Below the pieces are notes generated by a model, which saw only the letters and a list, made by a program, of their open reading frames with translations, did no database searches and had not been told where the DNA came from. From positions 1 to 38,139 of the IMG/VR virus record IMGVR_UViG_3300022744_000067: DNA of 38,139 nt; one strand, written 5' to 3'. Shown piece after piece: positions 12,232 to 17,771 of the stretch. The stretch's first letter is position 1. Every line of letters begins with the position of its first letter. The position numbers were made by a program, and so were the translations under genes. This DNA comes from a virus.

Positions 12232-12585
12232 ATGACCGACACCACCGACACCACCAAGGCCGATGCGCTGATGAAGCTGGCCGAGCGCCTGCGCATGGCT
12301 CCACTTTCTGGCGGCGAGCACCGCACAGCTCACGCCGAACTTGAGTCCGCCATCAAGGCCGCAATCGAGCGGATGAGCAGATACGACGGATTGATCAAGG
12401 TGGTTGGGCTCGACCGAATGTGCTTCCCAGCCGACCCAGTGACGCTGGAAGCGCTGTCCACTGGCTGCTATGACCAGTGGGCCTGGAACGAGCCAAGTGC
12501 GCTAGAGATCATCGACGTGACTGAGTGGAACACGCGCCGCAATGCGCTCCGCGCGATCCCCAAGACCGAGGGCTCACACGGATGA
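12232..12585 (+). CDS. Early protein sharing its N-terminus with the gene at 11085
   Basis: 117 residues. The first codons (MTDTTDTTKADAL) are nearly the same in DNA as those at 11085, so a start-region duplication or recombination joined these two genes. The rest (LAERLRMAPLSGGEHRTAHAELESAIKAAIERMSRYDGL...WNTRRNALRAIPKTEGSHG) is helical and unrelated. It restarts the plus-strand operon after the minus-strand accessory cassette and couples to the DUF4224 gene (ATGA). No family is recognised. Confidence 0.7.
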   Translation: MTDTTDTTKADALMKLAERLRMAPLSGGEHRTAHAELESAIKAAIERMSRYDGLIKVVGLDRMCFPADPVTLEALSTGCYDQWAWNEPSALEIIDVTEWNTRRNALRAIPKTEGSHG

Positions 12586-12875
12586 GCCCGCTGCACCTGA
12601 CCGACGCCGAAATCGCGGATATCTGCCAGCCGCTGCAGCAGCCAGCCGCCCAGGTGCGGCACCTGCGCGCGCTCGGCCTCACCGTGAGCACGAAGCCCAA
12701 CGGCCGCCCGCTCGTGATTCGCTCACATGCCGAGGCGGTGCTGTCTGGCCATCGCGCTCCCGCGCCGGCGCAGACGGCCGAAAACACCACCAGCGCAGGC
12801 CCCGACAAGGCCGCGCTGATCCTCCGATTCGGAAACCGCCGCCATGGGTCGACCACGAAAGCACAACCCGCTTAA
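12582..12875 (+). CDS. DUF4224-family protein, probable excisionase-like partner of integrase
   Basis: 97 residues from ATG 12582. Residues 1-50 (LHLTDAEIADICQPLQQPAAQVRHLRALGLTVSTKPNGRPLVIRSHAEAVL) fit DUF4224, a small winged-helix-like domain. It is almost always found just before a phage tyrosine integrase, and an Xis or DNA-architecture role is suspected. It overlaps the integrase gene by 32 bp. The C-terminal 40 residues are Pro/Ala-rich and probably disordered. Confidence 0.75.
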   Translation: MSPLHLTDAEIADICQPLQQPAAQVRHLRALGLTVSTKPNGRPLVIRSHAEAVLSGHRAPAPAQTAENTTSAGPDKAALILRFGNRRHGSTTKAQPA

Positions 12876-13944
12876 CCTGCCGCCGCGCGTCTACGCGAAG
12901 CATGGCGCGTTCTACTACCACCACCCGGCAGGCAGGTGGGAGCACCTCGGCCGCGACCTCGATGCGGTCAAGCGCCGGGCGGCCGAGATCGTGCACGGCC
13001 AGGGCGATGGGTTCGGCACGGTGGCCTATCACCTCGACCAGTTCCTGATCGCCTGCAAGGCACGCGTGAAGGTCAACGACCTGGCGCCGCGCACCCTTGA
13101 GGACTACACGCGCGACAGCGAGCCGCTGAAGGCGTTCTTCGGGCGGATGTACCCGCAAGGCGTGGAGCCCAAGCACGTCGCCGACTACCTGGACACCGGC
13201 CTTGAGATGGGCCGGGCAGTGCGTGCGAATCGCGAGAAGGCTTGCCTGTCGGCCATGTTCACCTGGCTGATCCGCACCGGAGAGGGCGGCGTCCAAACGA
13301 ACCCCTGCAAGGGCGTGAAGCGCAACAGGGAGACGAAGCGGGTCCGCTACGTCGAGGACGACGAGATGCACGAGACGCTGAAGAACGCCCCGGTGCAGGT
13401 GTGGGCCATGGCAGAGCTCGTCTACCGGACCCTGCAGCGGCCCGAGGACATCATCACCTGGACGCCCCGGAACATCGTCGAGCGCCGAGACTCGAGCGGC
13501 GCGCTGGTGCGGATCATCCGCGTCGGCCAGGCCAAGACCGGGGCCGCCGTCGACATCCTGGTCACGCCCGAGATCGACGCCGTGCTCGCGCGGGTCAAGG
13601 CCGCGGACACGAAGAAGGACGGGAAGGTGATCACAGGCCTAACGCTGATCCACCGCCGCGACGGCAAGCCCTACACCTACGACGGCCTGTGCAGCATGCT
13701 CAAGCGCCGGCAGGAAGAGGTGCGAGATCTGCACGCCATCAAGCGCGGCCCGCTGGCCGAAATGCCCTCGTGGGGCTTCTACGACATGAAGGGCAAGGGC
13801 GCCACCGACATGTGGCTGTCAGGCGTGCCGCTGGAGCGCATCCAGGTGCTGTGCGGCCACGACTCAGTGACCACCACCGAGCGCTACGTCAAGAGCCGAT
13901 GGCGCGGCATCGTGGCGCCGAACACCGTCGCCCGCGCTGTCTGA
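12844..13944 (+). CDS. int: Tyrosine integrase
   Basis: 366 residues. The N-terminal region (GRPRKHNPLNLPPRVYAKHGAFYYHHPAGRWEHLG) is an arm-type DNA-binding domain. A core-binding domain follows near residues 55-160, and the catalytic domain near 165-366. Visible catalytic residues are Arg199 (TLQRPED), Lys231 (QAKTG), His339 (LCGHDSVTTTE) and Tyr348 (ERYVK). The usual HxxR box reads Y313-D-M-K316, so His and Arg are replaced by Tyr and Lys. It lies next to a tRNA-Asn type attachment core 120 bp downstream. It catalyses recombination between attP and the host tRNA-Asn gene. Confidence 0.95.
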   Translation: MGRPRKHNPLNLPPRVYAKHGAFYYHHPAGRWEHLGRDLDAVKRRAAEIVHGQGDGFGTVAYHLDQFLIACKARVKVNDLAPRTLEDYTRDSEPLKAFFGRMYPQGVEPKHVADYLDTGLEMGRAVRANREKACLSAMFTWLIRTGEGGVQTNPCKGVKRNRETKRVRYVEDDEMHETLKNAPVQVWAMAELVYRTLQRPEDIITWTPRNIVERRDSSGALVRIIRVGQAKTGAAVDILVTPEIDAVLARVKAADTKKDGKVITGLTLIHRRDGKPYTYDGLCSMLKRRQEEVRDLHAIKRGPLAEMPSWGFYDMKGKGATDMWLSGVPLERIQVLCGHDSVTTTERYVKSRWRGIVAPNTVARAV

Positions 13945-14064
13945 AACCAGACCTGGACGCGCAACTTTCCCAGGCGGAGACCCGGATCGAATTTGCGCCC
14001 TTATCAGACAGTCGGGGAGGCGGAAAGCGAGCAACGGCGCGGCCTGGCGGGGAGATCGGGGCCG

Positions 14065-14112
14065 GGACTGTTAATCCGTAGGTCCCTGGTTCGAGCCCAG
14101 GTCGGGGAGCCA
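14065..14112 (+). other. 3' half of tRNA-Asn(GTT) (attachment core)
   Basis: It begins GGACTGTTAATCC (anticodon arm, anticodon GTT). The T arm is CCTGG-TTCGAGC-CCAGG, and the fragment ends TCGGGGA-G-CCA. The anticodon-to-end part equals a betaproteobacterial tRNA-Asn. No 5' half with a matching acceptor strand (TCCCCGA) is found upstream, so it is not a full tRNA gene. On integration it would restore the 3' end of the host gene. Confidence 0.85.
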
Positions 14113-14150
14113 AAATAAAGCGAAGTGGATCAACCACTTAGCGAGCGAAG

Positions 14151-14177
14151 AAGCCCGGTGATCCCGGGCTTTTTTCT
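14151..14177 (+). terminator. Intrinsic terminator downstream of the attachment core
   Basis: Stem AGCCCGG / CCGGGCT with a short loop, followed by TTTTTCTT. It faces plus-strand transcription from the integrase. After integration it would also end the restored tRNA-Asn transcript. Confidence 0.85.
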
Positions 14178-14264
14178 TGCCCGCTCGCGTCGATATCAGA
14201 CGTTTGTCTGAAACCCGGCCGACATGGCGCACCTGGTGAGCCACTCTCGGCGCATCATGACGCC

Positions 14265-14639
14265 ATGCGCCAAGCCGAATTCCACCGCTACACCTACACC
14301 GACTACCTGGGCCGGGTGCGGACCACGCGGCACCACCTGACGGCAGAAGACGCCGCCCAGCAGCTGGGGCCGAGCGCGCAGGTTCTGCCCGGGTCGACCG
14401 TGGTGCGCTGGTTGCGCGAGACGCCGGCCGAGATGGCCAGGCTGAGCACGGGAACGGGGATCATCGGGCCTGGCAGTCAGGCCGACGAGATCCGGGCGCT
14501 ATCGGCTCAGCGCGTCATAGCTGGCGGCGCAGAGCTCGCCGGAGGCTCGGGAGGCGTCAGCGACTTCAGCCAGCCGTCGAACGCGGTCGACGCAGCGGCT
14601 GAGCAGCTCGGCAGGCATTCCGGGATCGGCGCCGGCTGA
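14265..14639 (+). CDS. Small phage protein, convergent with and overlapping Rz/Rz1
   Basis: 124 residues. Residues 1-60 (MRQAEFHRYTYTDYLGRVRTTRHHLTAEDAAQQLG..PGSTVVRWLRETPAE) resemble a small phage protein type with a RYTDxxGR..TTR..M start. Related proteins usually end shortly after this part. Here the frame runs on for about 45 residues that lie antisense to Rz and Rz1 (from 14499). The tail is Gly/Ala/Ser-rich and may be an accident of the high-GC antisense strand. Function unknown. Confidence 0.6.
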   Translation: MRQAEFHRYTYTDYLGRVRTTRHHLTAEDAAQQLGPSAQVLPGSTVVRWLRETPAEMARLSTGTGIIGPGSQADEIRALSAQRVIAGGAELAGGSGGVSDFSQPSNAVDAAAEQLGRHSGIGAG

Positions 14640-15038
14640 CGAGCCGCCGCTAGCAGCGCCGGGATGCGCGGAGGCGCGACCGGTGGCGCGGAGGGTCCGG
14701 GCGGCGATGTCGAGAGACACGCGCAGCCGGTCAGCAGCAGCGCGGGCAGCAGCGGCGTCAGCCTCGATGACTTGAGTGCGGGCATGGTGGGCCTCCTGGG
14801 CCTGGGCAATGTCGGCTGCGCGCTGGGCCTCGACGGATCGGGCGTGCTCGCTGGCGGACGCGGCAGCAGCGGCCAGCGCGGCGCGCTCGGTGGCGATGGC
14901 GGCGGCCTGGCGGGCGTTGTCGCGCTGGGCCAGCGTCAGGCGGTGGCCGATGACGGCGCCCCAGGCCAGGACCGCCACGAGGGCCAGGGCCAGCAGCTCG
15001 CGCGGGATGACCGCCAGAGCGGCGCGCAAGGCGATCAC
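14499..15038 (-). CDS. Rz: Rz-like i-spanin
   Basis: 179 residues from the GTG at 15038, which overlaps the upstream stop as GTGA. One N-terminal membrane segment (residues about 9-32, IPRELLALALVAVLAWGAVIG) anchors it in the inner membrane. A long Ala/Arg/Gln-rich coiled coil reaches across the periplasm (RDNARQAAAIATERAALAAAAASASEHARSVEAQRAA...). Together with Rz1 it fuses inner and outer membranes in the last step of lysis. The nested Rz1 frame confirms the call. It is the last gene of the late operon before attP. Confidence 0.85.
   Translation of the reverse strand: MIALRAALAVIPRELLALALVAVLAWGAVIGHRLTLAQRDNARQAAAIATERAALAAAAASASEHARSVEAQRAADIAQAQEAHHARTQVIEADAAAARAAADRLRVSLDIAARTLRATGRASAHPGAASGGSSAGADPGMPAELLSRCVDRVRRLAEVADASRASGELCAASYDALSR
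14507..14785 (-). CDS. Rz1: Rz1-like o-spanin lipoprotein, nested inside Rz
   Basis: 92 residues from ATG 14785; an earlier in-frame ATG at 14809 is less suitable. It starts MPALKSSRLTPLLPALLLTGC, a lipoprotein signal with lipobox LLTGC, so the mature protein begins at Cys21. The rest is Pro-rich (STSPPGPSAPPVAPPRIP), as in Rz1. It lies entirely within the Rz gene in another frame, the classical nested spanin arrangement. Confidence 0.85.
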   Translation of the reverse strand: MPALKSSRLTPLLPALLLTGCACLSTSPPGPSAPPVAPPRIPALLAAARQPAPIPECLPSCSAAASTAFDGWLKSLTPPEPPASSAPPAMTR

Positions 15039-15997
15039 ACGGCCCCCACGTAGCGCGCCCGGCGCTCCAGCAGGATCAAGCGGCTGTACTCGCGATTGAT
15101 GGCAAAAAAGCTCTTGCCGTAGCCGCTCACCGGCTGCTTGGGCAGCAACGACGTGTGCTCTGCGTGGCCCCACCACCGCGACGGATCGCACCCGCGCGTG
15201 CCGGCGCAGAGCCGGCGGTCGGAGCGCACCCGACCGGCGCCGCCGTTGTAGGCAGTGAGCACCATCGCCCAGCGGTCGACGTCAGATGCCGCGCCCTCAG
15301 TCACGGGCCAGTTGTCGCGGTTGAGCAGCACCAGGCCGCGGGCCTGCAGCGCGGGGTCGTACAGGCTGGGCGACTCCCACGCCCACCCGGCCAGCTCGCG
15401 CGGGTGGCGCAGCACCAGGGCCGTGAGGTTGTCCATGTTCGCGGTCTTGGTGATCTGGCCCAGGCCGACACCGCGCTCGCGGGCCGTGCGCAACTCGGCG
15501 TAGGGCGTCCAGCACTTGCTGTGGCGCAGGCTGATGCACGACTCTTGCTCCACCTGCGCGGCCAGCGTCGGCAGATCTGCCTCGGGCCAGTGCGCACGCT
15601 GCTCGGCGGCCAGGATCGACAGGTGCCGCACGGCACCGGGCGGCAGCTCGCCGGCCCGCACCTGACCACTGGAGAGGATCAGCGCGGCCAGCACGAGGCA
15701 CACGCCGATGACGACATGCCCGGCCTGGCCGTCCTTGCACGCGAGGCGCGCGATCTGGCGCAGGTCGAGGCCGGGGAACAGCACGCGGCGCATCACGTGG
15801 GAACTGGCCGCGGCGACGAAGCCCCAGCCAAGACCGAGGCCGATCACCGACAGGGGCGGCAGGTTGATCGCCAGCGCGGCGGCCGGCGAGCCCCAGATGA
15901 GCAGCAGGCCCACGGCCAGCAAGCCCAGCACGCGCGCCAGGTCGGCACCTCGGCCGCGACCAGGCCGGGCTGAGCGAGGGAAGTCAGGGAGTTCCAT
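15035..15997 (-). CDS. Membrane-anchored lytic transglycosylase (holin-like N-terminus)
   Basis: 320 residues from ATG 15997, with GAAAGGA upstream. Three hydrophobic segments lie near residues 22-44, 48-66 and 93-110. The C-terminal 190 residues form an SLT/lysozyme-like domain: VEQESC with likely catalytic Glu near 152, GVGLGQITKT near 175 and LTAYNGGAGR near 250. It should cut peptidoglycan. The N-terminal part, with MRRVLFPGLDLRQI between segments two and three, looks like a small holin-type membrane domain, so this could be a holin-endolysin fusion. It overlaps the holin candidate gene (14 bp) and the Rz start (GTGA). Confidence 0.85.
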   Translation of the reverse strand: MELPDFPRSARPGRGRGADLARVLGLLAVGLLLIWGSPAAALAINLPPLSVIGLGLGWGFVAAASSHVMRRVLFPGLDLRQIARLACKDGQAGHVVIGVCLVLAALILSSGQVRAGELPPGAVRHLSILAAEQRAHWPEADLPTLAAQVEQESCISLRHSKCWTPYAELRTARERGVGLGQITKTANMDNLTALVLRHPRELAGWAWESPSLYDPALQARGLVLLNRDNWPVTEGAASDVDRWAMVLTAYNGGAGRVRSDRRLCAGTRGCDPSRWWGHAEHTSLLPKQPVSGYGKSFFAINREYSRLILLERRARYVGAV

Positions 15998-16187
15998 TTG
16001 TCGATCCTTTCGTGGTGATGGAGATGCCCGCGTTTTGCGCGGCCTGGGCAACGATGTAGGCGCCCGCCGTCCACTGCATGACGCTGGCCCAGATGTCGGC
16101 GGGGATCTTGCTGAGCCAGAGCATCAACGTGGCCAGCAGCATCGCCAGGACGGCGACGGCGAATTTCCGGTGTCCGGTGAGATCCAT
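15984..16187 (-). CDS. Holin-like small membrane protein
   Basis: 67 residues from ATG 16187. Segments near residues 9-26 (AVAVLAMLLATLMLWLSK) and 34-52 (VMQWTAGAYIVAQAAQNAG) give a two-segment membrane topology. The start MDLTGHRKFAV resembles small holins found before endolysin genes. It overlaps the transglycosylase gene by 14 bp. It probably makes or controls the lysis hole. Confidence 0.75.
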   Translation of the reverse strand: MDLTGHRKFAVAVLAMLLATLMLWLSKIPADIWASVMQWTAGAYIVAQAAQNAGISITTKGSTNGTP

Positions 16188-16191
16188 AGGG

Positions 16192-16341
16192 TCAGTCCTC
16201 CAGGTCATCAGCGCGCTCACGCACGCCCGAGCGGTCGCCCGCCATCTGAGCCAGGGCCATGATCGCCACGCCGAGCAGGACGCCGACCCAGCCGGCTACG
16301 ATCAGCTCGGCCACGCCGAGGCAGTCAGGGCAGTCCATCAT
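16192..16341 (-). CDS. Small membrane protein of the lysis cassette
   Basis: 49 residues (MMDCPDCLGV...). A CxxC pair near the N-terminus is followed by one hydrophobic segment (residues about 11-32, AELIVAGWVGVLLGVAIMALAQ) and a charged tail (RSGVRERADDLED). The first ATG overlaps the upstream stop (ATGATG/TGA). It lies between the XhlA-like and holin-like genes, so it is probably a lysis accessory or antiholin-type protein. Confidence 0.65.
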   Translation of the reverse strand: MMDCPDCLGVAELIVAGWVGVLLGVAIMALAQMAGDRSGVRERADDLED

Positions 16342-16598
16342 TTGTGCACCGCCTGCCAGATGGCAAAGCCGCTGGCGGCCAGCGCCCACATGCCCATGCC
16401 GCGATTGATCCACTTGTCGAGCTCTCGACGGTCTGACGCGCGGCGCTCGTCCACCGCCTTGACCTCTTTCGCCAGAGCGCGGTGGTCTGACTCGAGATCG
16501 TCCAGGCGGCGCTCGTTCGCGGCGAGCTTTGCAACAGCGGTCACCAGCTCGTCGAGCTTGGCGTCCATACGGGCGAAATCAGTGTCGGACCAGCTCAC
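16338..16598 (-). CDS. XhlA-like coiled-coil membrane protein
   Basis: 86 residues, GTG start overlapping the upstream stop (GTGA). A coiled coil spans residues about 10-62 (MDAKLDELVTAVAKLAANERRLDDLESDHRALAKEVKAVDERR), and one C-terminal hydrophobic segment (GMWALAASGFAIWQAV) anchors it. This layout is that of the hemolysin XhlA-like proteins that assist holins. It is the first gene of the lysis group. Confidence 0.75.
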   Translation of the reverse strand: MSWSDTDFARMDAKLDELVTAVAKLAANERRLDDLESDHRALAKEVKAVDERRASDRRELDKWINRGMGMWALAASGFAIWQAVHK

Positions 16599-17041
16599 GG
16601 CGTCGGTTCCTCGGGCCAGGTGATGGAGATGGGGAAGCCGGGCTGCGCAGTGATGTCGCGCAGGGCTTGTCGGTAAGCGCCCCAGGCCTGGGCAGTCCAG
16701 GCGGGCACGTCGGGGAGCTGCGTCCAGTCGCAGGCCAGCAGTCGGCGGGCGCGCTCGGCGCGTGCATCGCGCGCCAGCGCGGCCGCGGTGGGCTCGCTGA
16801 CCCAGCGCCAGGCCTCGGCATCCCAGCGCCAGGTCTGCAGATCGTCCGCCTCGGGCGCGTGCGGCTGATGCGGCACGGTCTCGCCCGTGGCCAGATCCAC
16901 GCGCACGCGCTCATGGTCGTGCCGCCCTTCGATGGCTTTGCATCCGGCGGGCGTGTTCGCCTCCAGCCAGCTGTCCGGCCCCGAGAAGGCCTGCCCTGTG
17001 AGAGCGCCGGTTTCTGCGCTGTAGAAGGTCCAGGTCTTCAT
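16595..17041 (-). CDS. Tail fiber assembly-like protein
   Basis: 148 residues from ATG 17041, which overlaps the upstream stop (ATGA); the open frame extends upstream but that part is not coding. It starts MKTWTFYSAETGALTGQAFSG. The centre has VDLATGETVPHQPHAPEADDLQTWRWDAEAWRWV, and the end is DWTQLPDVPAWTAQAWGAYRQALRDITAQPGFP..ITWPEEP. The DWTQLPDV...YRQALRDIT..P...WP pattern is the conserved C-terminal signature of phage tail fiber assembly and related small tail proteins. It probably helps fold or attach the tail proteins encoded upstream. Confidence 0.8.
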   Translation of the reverse strand: MKTWTFYSAETGALTGQAFSGPDSWLEANTPAGCKAIEGRHDHERVRVDLATGETVPHQPHAPEADDLQTWRWDAEAWRWVSEPTAAALARDARAERARRLLACDWTQLPDVPAWTAQAWGAYRQALRDITAQPGFPISITWPEEPTP

Positions 17042-17364
17042 TTCTTCAAGAGCTCCACGCTGACCGAGATGTCGGTGTAGATGCTGGACGTGGCGCCAGA
17101 GTTGTCGCAGTAGAGGCCAAACGTCGCGGTCACGTTCGCCACAACCTGGAAGTCGCCCTGGATGGAATGCGGCAGCGTGGATGCCCCCTCGCGGTAGGGG
17201 TCGCCGTAGGTTGTGACCCCCGATTGCGTCATGAAACAGCGGGTTCTCCGCGTCGCGCCGAAATCTGAACCCGTCCCGGCGCAGGTGTAAACACCCTTGA
17301 TCCGGATCAGGCCGGAGGCCGACGGGGTGAATGACACCGATTTGATGATTCCGCTTCCAGCCAT
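17038..17364 (-). CDS. Variable tail-associated protein, unknown function
   Basis: 108 residues from ATG 17364. Beta-rich, Ser/Thr-rich sequence (AGSGIIKSVSFTPSASGLIRIKGVYTCAG...YGLYCDNSGATSSIYTDISVSVEL), consistent with a small virion surface or receptor-binding domain. Base composition is lower in GC than in the tail module upstream of 18720. It is coupled with its neighbours by short overlaps. No family is recognised. Confidence 0.65.
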   Translation of the reverse strand: MAGSGIIKSVSFTPSASGLIRIKGVYTCAGTGSDFGATRRTRCFMTQSGVTTYGDPYREGASTLPHSIQGDFQVVANVTATFGLYCDNSGATSSIYTDISVSVELLKK

Positions 17365-17366
17365 GA

Positions 17367-17762
17367 TCAAGCGATGGTCGAGAAGCTGATGGGGCCTGCG
17401 TCGAAGACATACCCGGCTTCAAACGTAGCGTTGTCTTGGAGGGCCGCGGTAACAATAGATTCAGCACGAATGTCGTCTTGTGGTGCGCGCTCAAATGCGG
17501 GGAAATCACTGCCGAGGCTGACCATAAATTCGTCGAATTCCACGATGTCCCCATTTTCGGGAGAAGGCAGCGCCGATCCATCGGCCATTCGGAACCCCGC
17601 CAAAACGCCGCCATTACCTTGCACGGCTTCTCCCCAAGTGATGCGGAATTGGTAGAGTTGCCACTCAGGGCCAGGCGCTGGAACGGTAACGCGCTCGATT
17701 GCGGCCGGGGCAATGTCGAAATAAAGGTGGACGTCATTCCACAATTCAACGCCTGCAGGCAT
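17367..17762 (-). CDS. Variable tail-associated protein with jelly-roll look
   Basis: 131 residues, GAGGAT before ATG 17762. The segment WNDVHLYFDIAPAAIERVTVPAPGPEWQLYQFRITWGEA followed by GDIVEFDEFMVSLG reads like a carbohydrate-binding jelly-roll, as found on tail tips. It starts 9 bp after the tail tip stop and may be an add-on receptor-binding piece. Base composition is lower in GC than in the core tail genes, as for its neighbours. Confidence 0.6.
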   Translation of the reverse strand: MPAGVELWNDVHLYFDIAPAAIERVTVPAPGPEWQLYQFRITWGEAVQGNGGVLAGFRMADGSALPSPENGDIVEFDEFMVSLGSDFPAFERAPQDDIRAESIVTAALQDNATFEAGYVFDAGPISFSTIA

Positions 17763-17771
17763 GTTCTATCC

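Larger units (their letters stand above)
13939..14215. other. attP: phage attachment site with arm-type repeats
   Basis: The core is a 3' tRNA-Asn fragment (14065-14112). GTCTGAAACC occurs at 13939-13948 and again at 14206-14215; TATCAGAC occurs at 14003-14009 (with the flanking base) and at 14194-14201. These short repeats lie on both sides of the core as P and P' arm sites do. A hairpin AAGTGG/CCACTT (14123-14139) follows the core. Integrase lies to the left and lysis genes to the right, so this is an intact attP. Confidence 0.75.

Noticed and set aside
14020-14112. A complete functional tRNA-Asn gene
   Set aside because: Only the part from the anticodon arm to CCA is present; no matching 5' acceptor strand or D arm lies upstream, so it is an attachment core.
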